Shown here one piece after another: positions 55,760-64,000 of a stretch of DNA of 64,000 nucleotides. A program made the translations under genes and the position numbers. The stretch spans positions 1 through 64,000 of the forward strand of contig JAOTOL010001505.1 of the NCBI GenBank assembly GCA_034440575.1, in the 5' to 3' direction. This stretch comes from Imbricaverruca yamaguchii. Lineage: Eukaryota > Arthropoda > Thecostraca > Neoverrucidae. Numbering within the stretch: position 1 is the first letter of the stretch; every line of letters begins with the position of its first letter. The notes below the pieces were generated by a model. That model had not been told where the DNA came from. It was given only the letters and a program-made list of their open reading frames with translations, and did not search any database.

Positions 55760-58020
55760 GAAAAACATGGCTGGGTTAACAAAATGGACACATCCTCTGG
55801 GATATAACCACAAAACCGAAGCAGTCCAAAACAACGGAATAGGAACTAGGCTTGTGTGGGTAGCACCTATGACGCAACAGCATTGTTGTAATTGGCAATA
55901 AATGAAGAAAAACACCAATAAACCAAATTAAATGTACCTAGAGATACCTACCACATCCTCACAGATAAATAAACTGTACCTTGAACATTTATGACCCGCA
56001 CGTGTGGATTGACCACTCTGCTTTACCTCGTTGCAAATACGTCGAATCTGCCGCATATTCCTACAATTTATGCTACCATATGAAGAAAATTTAACTTCTT
56101 TTTGGTAAAGAACCTTTTCTGGAATGAAATCCAGCATACGAAACCGCTTCGCTTTGGAGTTTGACCCCTTAGATCTCACTTGTAACCAGTTATAATTGAT
56201 GACGCATTTTCTAAGGTCATGTAGATAGTATAACTCTGACTGTATGTTTGAGACAGCACATCCCATCACGGGCGCATACCGTTGTCGGCAAGATGTCCCA
56301 ATAAGCATGCTTGCGTCTGCCCGGCATCGGAGTAACACGGGCATATTGTGCATGGGCGGATCCAGGAATTTTGTTTGGAGATGGGTAACGTTGTTCTGAA
56401 TGGGCGGCATTTTCCTCGGCGACACCTTTTCTCCTGATTCCTCTGAAGGGCGCCATTGGCTGAACAACTAGGTGAGCGTGGAGGTACACTCGAATGTCTT
56501 GAAGTGGCGCCAATTCTCTTGGAGGAACCTTTTCTACTCTGAGGGGCGCGATGGACTCAGCAAAACTCATTGATTACTGGAGGGAGGGGATGGATGCATT
56601 GAAGCGCACTGGAGGGACGCCTTAGTGGACGGTGGCAACATGGATATCAGAAGGCACATGCCCCCATTTTTGCCCCCCCACGATCCGACACTGATATCAT
56701 ATACGTAGCTGGTCGACAGCAGACTGGCGTGGGCTTTGACACAAAGCTTATGTTCAGAGAGTACGTTCTCACAGAGCCACCATAATGGCTGTGTGAGCGT
56801 CAAAACGCTCCCACGGTCGTGGGCCACCGCGACCAATCTCGAGATGCTTCATCAACTGCTGCCAGCAGACAAACATATTGCTGCGCCATGCCAGGCGCCA
56901 TTTTGCATGAAATGCGGCAATTCGATCAGCCGAAATACCACTGGCGCATCCAAGGGGAGGAGATGACGGGACTGTGCCTCCCCAACAAGCCTGTTTCTGC
57001 CGAAATTGTGTACTAAAATTTAGTATTTTTTCCAAGTTTAATCAGATTTTGTTGCACAAATACTGACTTGTCACAAATACTGTCAAACCAGATTACAGAC
57101 AAACAGGACGACTGTTTGCTACATGTATCTGTGCTGTTTATCCATGTGGTGACGGTAGCGTCATAGTGGTATACCTGCGATTTATGTCCAGTGGCCACAG
57201 CATGATTTTTTGGGTTACGAGCGCCATTTCGAGGACGCCGGCCCAACCTATTGAAGCTCCAGCGTGATTTTTCGGGGGACCTGCCCGACTGTTTGTGGCC
57301 AAGGCCACACATTTTGGAGCCCCCAGAGCCGTTATTAGAGGCCACTGAACGATTGTTTGGCCCCTAATGTGACCTTCGGTGGTTTCAGAGCGATTTGTGG
57401 CCCTCAGCGACATTTACAGATGCCCCCGCACGACTTCTTAGGATATTTTGTTTGGTCCAGAGCGGGATTTTTACGAGGTCGGCGCAATTTTTTTCCGAAC
57501 CCCGGGGCGGTTCTCGGGGCCCCGAAACCTCGCAAGGGGGGAGGCAACTGACCCATTTGCCCGGCGAAAGGGGTAGCATCGCCTGATGGAGGAAAACTCG
57601 ATAAAAATTTCAGAACGTTACACATCTTATCCTTTTTACAAGGGCATCTAGCTTCACCTGTCTCTTCGTTTTAGCAACATCGAAGAGAAGACCACAAGTG
57701 AATATCTAGCTTTCGTCACTCCTGTCATGCGGCCTGGTTTGCGTCGCCCCGCTGCTCTGTAGTGTGCGTAAAAGTGTAGGTCATGCTTTTGTAATACCAC
57801 CGCAAATAAATCACATTTGTAATTTTTTAGCATGCATTTTTAACAGAAGCATTTGCATGCCTTCCTCGTCGTTTTTACCTCCGTAGAAGTGCTGACTTGC
57901 TACTATATTTTCTTTTTGGTACAAATTCACTGTTCCGAGGAAAAACCGCCTCCGCTACCGGAACTATATGAATATGTTTTCCGTTGTTCTTTGTTCGTTC
58001 GTTCTTTCTCCATTGAAGCT
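55760..58020. other. Upstream of the URB2 first coding exon: repeat remains, no gene
   Basis: AT-rich to about 56,330, then GGGCGGATCCAGGAATTTTG at 56,354, which resembles the terminal repeat of the 7.6 kb hAT element. Phrases like those of 15-16.7 kb follow at 57,190-57,500, and a GGGGCGGTTCTCGGGGCCCC segment at about 57,505. I infer a decayed hAT-related insertion at about 56.35-57.6 kb; the matching end and duplication were not found. Confidence 0.45.
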
Positions 58021-58024
58021 TCCC

Positions 58025-58117
58025 TTGACTAGGTGAATTTTTCACACCACTAGGTGGGATTTCACGACACTAGGTGGGATTTCACGGCATTAGGTGGGAC
58101 GCATCCCACCTAGTCAA
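58025..58117. repeat. 93-bp hairpin with TTGACTAGGTG inverted ends and internal 20-bp repeats
   Basis: TTGACTAGGTG at 58,025 and CACCTAGTCAA at 58,107 are inverted repeats. Between them CACTAGGTGGGATTTCACG repeats two to three times and pairs partly with CATCCCACCTAG. It is a small palindromic repeat or MITE of unknown family. Confidence 0.65.
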
Positions 58118-58139
58118 CATCTTAGAGGAGGCCCTGCTG

Positions 58140-58316
58140 TTGGAGGACCCTGTGGTCCTGCTCGACGCATTTGACTGCTGGGCGATATAGCGTCACCAAC
58201 CTCTCACACCGATCGGTCGCGGAAGGACTAGGCAGTCTCGCTTGCTGCGCAATTCGAACCCACGATCTTGCGACCAATACTCGAACGTCCTACCGACTGA
58301 GCTACAGCGACCCGTA
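58140..58316 (-). mobile_element. tRNA-derived SINE with a different tRNA head
   Basis: Minus strand: GGGTCGCTGTAGCTCAGTCG, GTAGGACGTTCGAGTATTGG, GATCGTGGGTTCGAATTGC (clear A and B boxes), then GACCGATCGGTGTGAGAGG and a tail with TGCGTCGAGCAGGACC. The body is related to family 1 but the head differs. It is not a functional tRNA gene: the acceptor stem does not close and SINE body follows. Confidence 0.8.
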
Positions 58317-58479
58317 ATGTTGGCTCGCCCTTCTTGCTACACTCCAGCATGCGCCAGTCCGATATCTCCCCACAACACACACAGCATGTAGGTTTACCAG
58401 CCTATGTATTCATACGTCCTGCGCGTCCTTCGATCATGCATATTGGGAACACAAATTCAGTAGAAACGTCCGCGCGCAA

Positions 58480-58790
58480 CGTGGAGCACCGAGCGGCACG
58501 TGCGGCCGACACAGCTGACGGCGGACTGGCGGACTCCCGCGGACTCCGCCGCGGTCTCATGGTTGCCGCCATGTTGGAGTCCCGCGGCGGGCCGCCGCAG
58601 GCTCCGCAGCCCGACGCCAGCTGCTGGCCGCACGTCGCCATCTTGTCACGTGACTCCGCACACGCTCTCCCTTGCGTCAGTCGAGCGTCGCCCGGGTTCG
58701 CCGCCGGTGGCTGGTGGCGCTACCAGCGGCGACTCTCGGAAGTTAACATGTCGAGGTTGTCCATAGATGTCGGCATGTGACACTTGGCCA
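58480..58790 (-). promoter_or_regulatory. CpG-rich candidate promoter with YY1-type and E-box motifs
   Basis: A GC/CpG-rich island in AT-rich DNA. On the minus strand it has AACATGGCGGC at 58,575-58,565 (exact AAnATGGCGGC), AAGATGGCGAC at 58,644-58,634 and the palindrome GTCACGTGAC at 58,645-58,654. YY1-type motifs in this orientation often lie just after start sites of housekeeping genes, so I infer the start region of the minus-strand URB2-like gene, with a 5' exon spliced to the AG at 55,758. It could serve another gene. Confidence 0.45.
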
Positions 58791-58799
58791 TACCGGATG

Positions 58800-60300
58800 G
58801 GGGCTTGCCGGAGACCTGGAAATCCACATAGAAGCCGTCAGTATTTGCTGTGTAAGTTTAAATTGGATTAACCAGGAGCATTGATCACACACTGATTGAG
58901 GAACATAATGCTTGCGATTCAACATTCAGCATAATATGGTATGCACAATGCCTATTATATACATATATACATACATATATATATATATATTCCCTAATGC
59001 TTTTTTGACAACTTTCAATGCAAGCCTTGTCTTGTAGCTCCTAGCTATACCTTCGTATGAAAACGATCGATCCGTGAGGGGCGAGTTTAAGAAGTTCCGG
59101 TTGGCCAGACGGCGAGAGACGAGAATCAACCATGCGCATAGCATTTATTCATTTGTTGCGGCTTTGTATTTTCGCATGTGTATCCACTTGGTCTCTTCGT
59201 TTAGCTTGCGCATTGCAGGACATTCGACCATGATGCGCTCTGATGAGGAAAATGATCGTTCACCTTGGTAGGATCGCGACGGTCTTTATTGGCCTTAGTC
59301 GTCGACTGACAATTTTGCCCTCGAATAATAATTTTGCCGTCGAATATCTTCAGTTAACCGCTCCATGTTTTATCTGATGCATACTTCCTGTTGTGCAGAT
59401 GACGAAAATTGCTCCCTCAGTCGCTTCATCCACCTATTGCCCAGAAGCATACAGAGGGAAATCATAGACGCACCCGGAGAGAGGCCTCCATTCCCCACCC
59501 AGTGAAGGGGACTCTCCATCTTAGGGACGAATAACAATATGGCTTTCGGCGTTAAGCAACATGGAAGATCTTCGAAGGCTAAAGTAAAGTGCACACAATC
59601 AGAGGGGTTATTCGAATTTGAGGGCAGTTGAGCAAGGTCAACCACTTTTATTCACAAAGTCGTGATCGCACCACGGGTCGCGAATATGAGCCAAACTGCG
59701 TTTGCCATTATCCTCAGTGCAGAACCGTCTGGAGCCTCCAGGCCTGCTACCCGGATGCAATATTGCAGCGGCATATAGTGGAAGCAACCGCGCTCTACTG
59801 CGAACACCCAGCATGAACACAGTTGACAAGAGACAGCTGATTGGGCGGGGCCGTACGCATGCAGGTACCCACCAGTCACGATGGAAATGTTCGTCCTGCG
59901 TCTAGGTATTCAGTCGTTTACATCATCTGTAAAGGAGAGCCTGGTAAGCATCACACGTGTTCGGCACGGACCAGCCAGAAGGCGCGCAGTCAAATAACTA
60001 CGACTCTCACGTTTTTTCAACGCACACCAGTTATTTGAACGCAGCTGCAAATGTTTCCTTGATGTAGGCATAGAACCAATCAAGTGCTCTATTTTCCTCA
60101 TTTTACTGTTAATCTGCCTCCGAATCCTACAGACACATGAACAACTGGAGTCGAGCTTCATCTAGCCTCGGGATTATCTGTTAACGATCGCCATTATTTA
60201 TAATAGTCGCGGCACCGTATCCATCACATCTTACAGCTTTTGCATCAGCGTGCGTGCCCAACTCGTTGCCTAGCAACCGTGTTCTATCGTGATCGGCTAG
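58800..60300. other. Intergenic DNA between the candidate promoter and the myosin 3' end
   Basis: An AT microsatellite at 58,960-58,990 and otherwise low-copy-looking sequence. A short run near 59,840-60,060 has no clear coding pattern. The myosin 3' UTR may lie here. Confidence 0.45.
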
Positions 60301-60514
60301 CATTACTCAGGCGGTGGTCGGACGTCATCACAACTGTCGTCTAGCACGTCAGCCGCTCCATGACGTCCGACCCCGGGCGGGCCAGCGCCGGGAAACCACC
60401 AGCGGATCTGCCGCGAGGGAGGGGACCACACGACTGCCACCACGTGGCCCTCCCGCCCGGCGCCGTCGCCGACATACGTCACCGGCGCCGACACACGTCA
60501 CCGGCGCCACCTAC
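60300..60514. repeat. Short GC-rich tandem repeat at the last mapped myosin donor
   Basis: CGTCACCGGCGCCGACA and CGTCACCGGCGCCACC are two about 20-bp units directly after the donor at 60,514 (minus strand). Confidence 0.5.
60372..60459 (-). CDS. Possible last exon of the myosin heavy chain (weak)
   Basis: After the acceptor CCCTCGCGGCAG an in-phase frame continues IRWWFPGAGPPGVGRHG beyond 60,372 to a TAA near 60,310. Phase 0 fits the donor at 60,514. The residues do not look like the usual short tailpiece, so the true last exon may lie elsewhere. Confidence 0.2.
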
Positions 60515-63422
60515 CGGGCTGACGCCGCGCACGGCCGACGCGCCGCGGCCGCGGGCGCGGAACTTAGCCAGGGTCTGCTCGGCCAGGTCGCAGCGCTCCT
60601 CCGACTCCTCCAGCTCCTGGGGGCGGGCACGGGCGCGGTCAGCGTGGGCGGACGAAGTTGGCGCGGGGCGGACAGTACTGGCGCAGCGGCAGTCCGCCGC
60701 CGGGCAGTGGTGGCAATCGAAGCGCGCCGAGATCGGAACACTGGCGATCGGTTGCGCCACGTTCATCGCCGAGCCAACGGTTATTTTTTTTTTGGGGGGG
60801 GGGGGGGATACGCTACATTGAAAGTTAATGTGCCACATTCCTCGCCAATTGTTGGGAAGCACGAACAGTTTTTCGATACATTCTGCACCAGAACGTATCG
60901 AAATACATTTTGCACATGCACCTGCCCCTGCACCTGCCGGCGCTTGGCACACACCATGGACGAGCTCTTTGAACTCCCGGGAAGCACTTGTGTGCTCAGT
61001 TTACCCTACACCGCACCGTACAAGTGCCGCCTATCCTGCTAACTGTGGATACGTGTCGTCATTGGTTTGAATTTTAACTTCATTGAGGGAGACAGCCTCA
61101 GTGCTCCGGTGTACTGGATGCAAGCGGGCGTGTTTGTTGGGCGCTCATGACCCCTGCATCATGCGCCCTTAAACCCCAGTAACAACACAAGGGAATTTTG
61201 TCACTTGCGTAATTCGATGGAGTGACCCATATTGATCATCGCACCAACCGTCGTAGATTCGATCGGCATGTCCCGACACGAATACAGGTCCGGGGATCGA
61301 TCCATACTCTGAGTGTGGTCTCTCCTGCATGCAGTACCACTCGGCCACAGATTGCTACCTCTGCTCGTGCTGACGCGCCTACTCCTCGGACTGACACGCC
61401 CACTCCTCGCAATGACACACCCACTCTTCGGACTGGCACGCCCACTCATCGGACTGACACGCCCACTCCTCACTCCACTCCTCACTGACAAGCCAACTCT
61501 CGACTACACGCCTAATGACCGCCATCCTCGGACTGACACGCCCACTCCTCTGAATGACACGCCCACTCGTCGTCCTGACCTGCTGCGCCTTTCGGAACTT
61601 GGCCAGATTGAGCGCAGCGATCTCCTCGGCCTCCTCGATCTGCCGCTTGTACGTCTTGATCTTCTGCTGCAGCTTGTCCACCAGGTCCTGCATGCGCTCG
61701 TGGTTCTTCTTGTCCTCGTCGGCCTGGAGCGAAAGCGGCACTCGGTGAAGGTGCTTGATTGATTGTTGCGAGAACAGGGGTGCACTGGCACGCAGAACGG
61801 TTCAGGAGGCGGAGACAGATGACTGGGAGCGGAAGGTGGGCACATCAGGAACACGGTGGGTTAATAGAAGATCATTTTGATCGTGTAAAGCCTGCGACTA
61901 CGTCATATAGCGACACACTTCAAGTGAAGACCATCGAACTTTAATGCTAGACACAGCCATTAAAAACAGCACTGGTATGATCAGACAAAAGGGAACTAAA
62001 TTAGCAGGCATTTCCGGAGAAACGCTGCGTCATTACTCCGCCGGGTGACGTTCTTTGCCGAACTAGAGCTAGGTCTAACTAGCGGAATGTTGTATTGTCC
62101 TGTAATCAATCCACGTATGCAAGCCGTCCGGAGTGTGTAAGCCGTGACGATGACGACCTCAGAGCGCCACACCGCAGACCTCACCTGGAAGCTCAGCTAC
62201 CGTCGACGTGTGAAGATGAGAACCTTCTCTAAGCGCCACACCGCCAGCCTCACCTGGAAGCTGAGCTCCTTGATGCGGCGCTCCGTCTTCCGCAGGTTCT
62301 TGAGCGCCTCGCTGTGGCGACGCTGCTCGCTGTCCAGCTCCTGCTCCACGTAGCGCACGCGCTCCTCCAGCTTCTGGATCATCTTGCGCGACGTCTTCAT
62401 GGCGTTCTGCTCGGCCTCGTCGGCGCGGACCTGACGGCGGGGTCAAGGGTCAGGCGGGCGAAGGTCGGTCAAGCTACAGGCCTCATGCAGTCCACGACAG
62501 ATCTATGCATATATTCATGCCGTATGCTTCTATTCCTGCCGTATGTATCTATTCCACGGAATATCTATTCCTGCCTTTCAGCATGTTTGAGTGGAAAGTG
62601 GCGGAGGAAAACAATTTGTCGAGGAAAAAACACTCGAATTTAGATAATTATGGGTTGTTCCATGCGGCAATGAGCTACCTCTCTCTCTACAAATGCATCT
62701 AGACATCGTGAAGCATTCTCCTTTATGCTATATATAGAAATCGAACAATTTTGGCGCGCCCGCGGCAGATTGGTCCCTTCTGAAGCAGACGCATCACCCG
62801 GCCTGAGGTGAGGTCATCACGAAGATGGAGAAATGATCGTGCCGCTGAAGTGTCGTATGCTGATATCTACTTCGGGGTAGAAAAGAGGGATGCTTTTCTG
62901 TCGTGACTGGCTTATTCACATTCTTCGCGAGCCGTACTAATTCTGAATTTAAGTAAGGTGACAGTCAACATTGAGCAGACAGGCGTCAGCGGAATATTAT
63001 TAAGTTGCGGTGAGAAGCTCCTCCACATTGAGGTCTGAAACCGGGAGCAATATCGCGGTCCCCACTAGCAAATCTGAGAGAAGGTAGATTAGGACCATCT
63101 CACCGCCCACATGTCCGTCGGGTACCAGATGGATAAACCTCTAACCTAAGTAAAACCTTCAACAAAAACAACTCATGTTCTCTGAATGCGCTCACGCTTA
63201 GGATGTGTTAGCAGAGAACAAAAGTAAATCGCATTGGCGTGTGATTAATCGTCGATTTAACTTTCCCGGCCAAATTTCCAACTGGCGGTTTGTTCTTGCT
63301 GTAGAGCCCGACGCCATGCTGTGGAACGCACCTGCAGGTCCTTGACCTGGATCTCCAGCGCCTTGCGCATCTTCTCCTGTGTCTGGGCGTGCTCCTGCTC
63401 TGCGCGCAGCTCATCGGCCAGC
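60515..63422 (-). CDS. Mhc: Muscle myosin heavy chain, C-terminal rod exons (gene continues off the right edge)
   Basis: Four exons in phase: 63,422-63,332 (starts one base before a codon), 62,430-62,254, 61,723-61,580 and 60,616-60,515, each with AG/GT borders. They encode [88 protein letters not shown], and [20 protein letters not shown] ending [12 protein letters not shown]. This is the last part of the class II myosin coiled-coil tail of striated muscle, which packs into thick filaments; heptads are continuous across exon joins. The closeness to insect muscle myosin suggests an arthropod. Upstream exons (head, hinge) lie to the right of the window. The final tail exon is uncertain. Confidence 0.92.
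60783..60809 (+). repeat. T/G homopolymer runs
   Basis: Nine or so T followed by a run of more than ten G in the intergenic or intronic DNA between myosin exons; prone to assembly error. Confidence 0.8.
61137..61193 (+). mobile_element. Ultrashort SINE-tail retroposon
   Basis: TGGGCGCTCATGACCCCTGC, then ATCATGCGCCCTTAAACCCC and AGTAACAAC. It matches the 56-bp unit from its first base. I could not find a convincing target duplication. Confidence 0.7.
61375..61579 (-). repeat. ~21-bp minisatellite starting at the myosin donor
   Basis: On the transcribed strand the intron begins GTCAGGACGACGAGTGGGCG, and units such as GTCAGTCCGAGGAGTGGGCG repeat about eight to ten times down to 61,375. The first unit begins exactly at the splice donor, so the donor word GTCAG is reiterated. 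Several copies read GTCAGT, a better donor than the real GTCAGG. Confidence 0.85.
62165..62270 (-). repeat. Duplicated splice junction after myosin exon 62,430-62,254
   Basis: The junction GAGCTCAGCTTCCAG then GTGAGGCTGGCGGTGTGGCG is copied 69 bp downstream as TAGCTGAGCTTCCAG then GTGAGGTCTGCGGTGTGGCG (62,185/62,184). About 15 exon bases and 20 intron bases are shared. Use of the second site would add 69 nt. Confidence 0.85.
62440..63330. other. Myosin intron, no gene
   Basis: Unique-looking intron with a few repeats (TATCTATTCC(T/A) near 62,540-62,575). No recognisable element. Confidence 0.55.
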
Positions 63423-63429
63423 CTGTCGG

Positions 63430-64000
63430 AAAGGTCACGGGTCACTGCTGAATGACCCCGTAGCTGAGAACAAACTGGGAGCTCACCGCAACTGCTAAGT
63501 TCTACACCAGGCAAGTTCTCGTGGAGTCAACGATCAACATATAATGTCATTCTGAACTGAATTCAACGCTTCAAGTGAATCCCACCCCTAATTAGAAGCG
63601 TACAGTGCTTGACACATTACCGTTGCAAACAGCTAAGAGTTTGCAATGCCTGTAAGTATCACAAGGAGCTTACGTTTGGAAAGACCCTCATGTTTCTTCC
63701 ACATGCAAAGTAAGCGCAATTCTAAGTTCGTCGTACTCGAAGATTTTGAACGTGTTCTCTCCGTTGAATTTGCGCGATCTGAAGGCGTACAAATCCACAG
63801 CTACTCCCCCCCCCGAAGGCGAGATCCAAATTTAGCGGCATCATTTTGCCGGGTGTCAGCCTGAAGGCGCCGCTCAAGCCCATCCGCTCGAAAGCCGCGT
63901 CTCCGTCAACGTATCTGGCCAGTTCCCCCCCCCCTCTCCATGACACGCCACTCTCAGCCTCGGTAGGAGGAGCGTCTGCGGTGACTGTGACTTTGTCTTG
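63430..64000. other. Myosin upstream intron to window end
   Basis: Contains C runs at 63,808 and 63,927. A minus frame reading FERMGLSGAFRLTPGK at about 63,830-63,890 is not a myosin exon and I do not recognise it; it may belong to a repeat. Confidence 0.45.

Noticed and set aside
58230..58316. A functional tRNA gene on the minus strand
   Set aside because: A and B boxes are clear but a SINE body follows directly and the acceptor stem does not close.

Overview
The window looks like nuclear DNA of an invertebrate, most likely an arthropod and possibly a crustacean. Genes are split by GT-AG introns. The myosin rod sequence is of arthropod type. Degenerate TTAGG-like motifs are scattered through one intron, and the DNA is dense in tRNA-derived SINEs, CR1-like LINEs and hAT transposons. 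The species cannot be read from the sequence.

Three protein genes are supported. (1) A cyclophilin A peptidyl-prolyl isomerase gene on the + strand is present twice. Copy A has exons 2-4 at 6,493-8,735; its exon 1 lies just left of the window. Copy B is complete (exon 1 at 21,520, stop at 32,669). (2) A long minus-strand gene runs from 55,754 to 37,526. Its nine exons join in phase to a 1,341-residue, Leu/Ala-rich protein that I assign to URB2/NPA2 (nucleolar ribosome biogenesis), mainly from its C-terminal part. An extra copy of its last exon sits at 12,732-12,884. (3) The C-terminal rod exons of a muscle myosin heavy chain lie on the minus strand at 63,422-60,515.

Layout: 1-12.93 kb is block A of a large direct duplication (cyclophilin copy A plus the orphan URB2 terminal exon). 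At 13.18-20.76 kb there is a decayed 7.6 kb hAT transposon with matching ends and an 8-bp target duplication; it holds a transposase relic, minisatellites and a CR1 fragment. Block B (cyclophilin copy B plus the URB2 3' end) follows at about 21.5-37.73 kb. URB2 fills 37.5-55.75 kb, a probable CpG-rich promoter lies near 58.6 kb, and the myosin gene occupies 60.5-63.4 kb. Cyclophilin B and URB2 converge tail to tail. Exons and the cyclophilin 3' UTR are nearly identical between blocks while flanks and introns differ by many insertions, so the blocks may be true paralogues or two divergent haplotypes placed in tandem by assembly.

Two patterns stand out. First, at least eight insertions of only about 49-67 bp share one hairpin-forming sequence, the 3' end of a tRNA-derived SINE. 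They carry their own 11-15 bp target duplications, and two have an empty site in the other block: an ultrashort retroposon without a promoter box. Second, several introns of URB2 and myosin begin with tandem repeats whose unit copies the exon-intron junction, so 5' splice-site sequences are reiterated from two up to nearly seventy times. Copy B's first intron also carries an inverted repeat with 2 kb arms.
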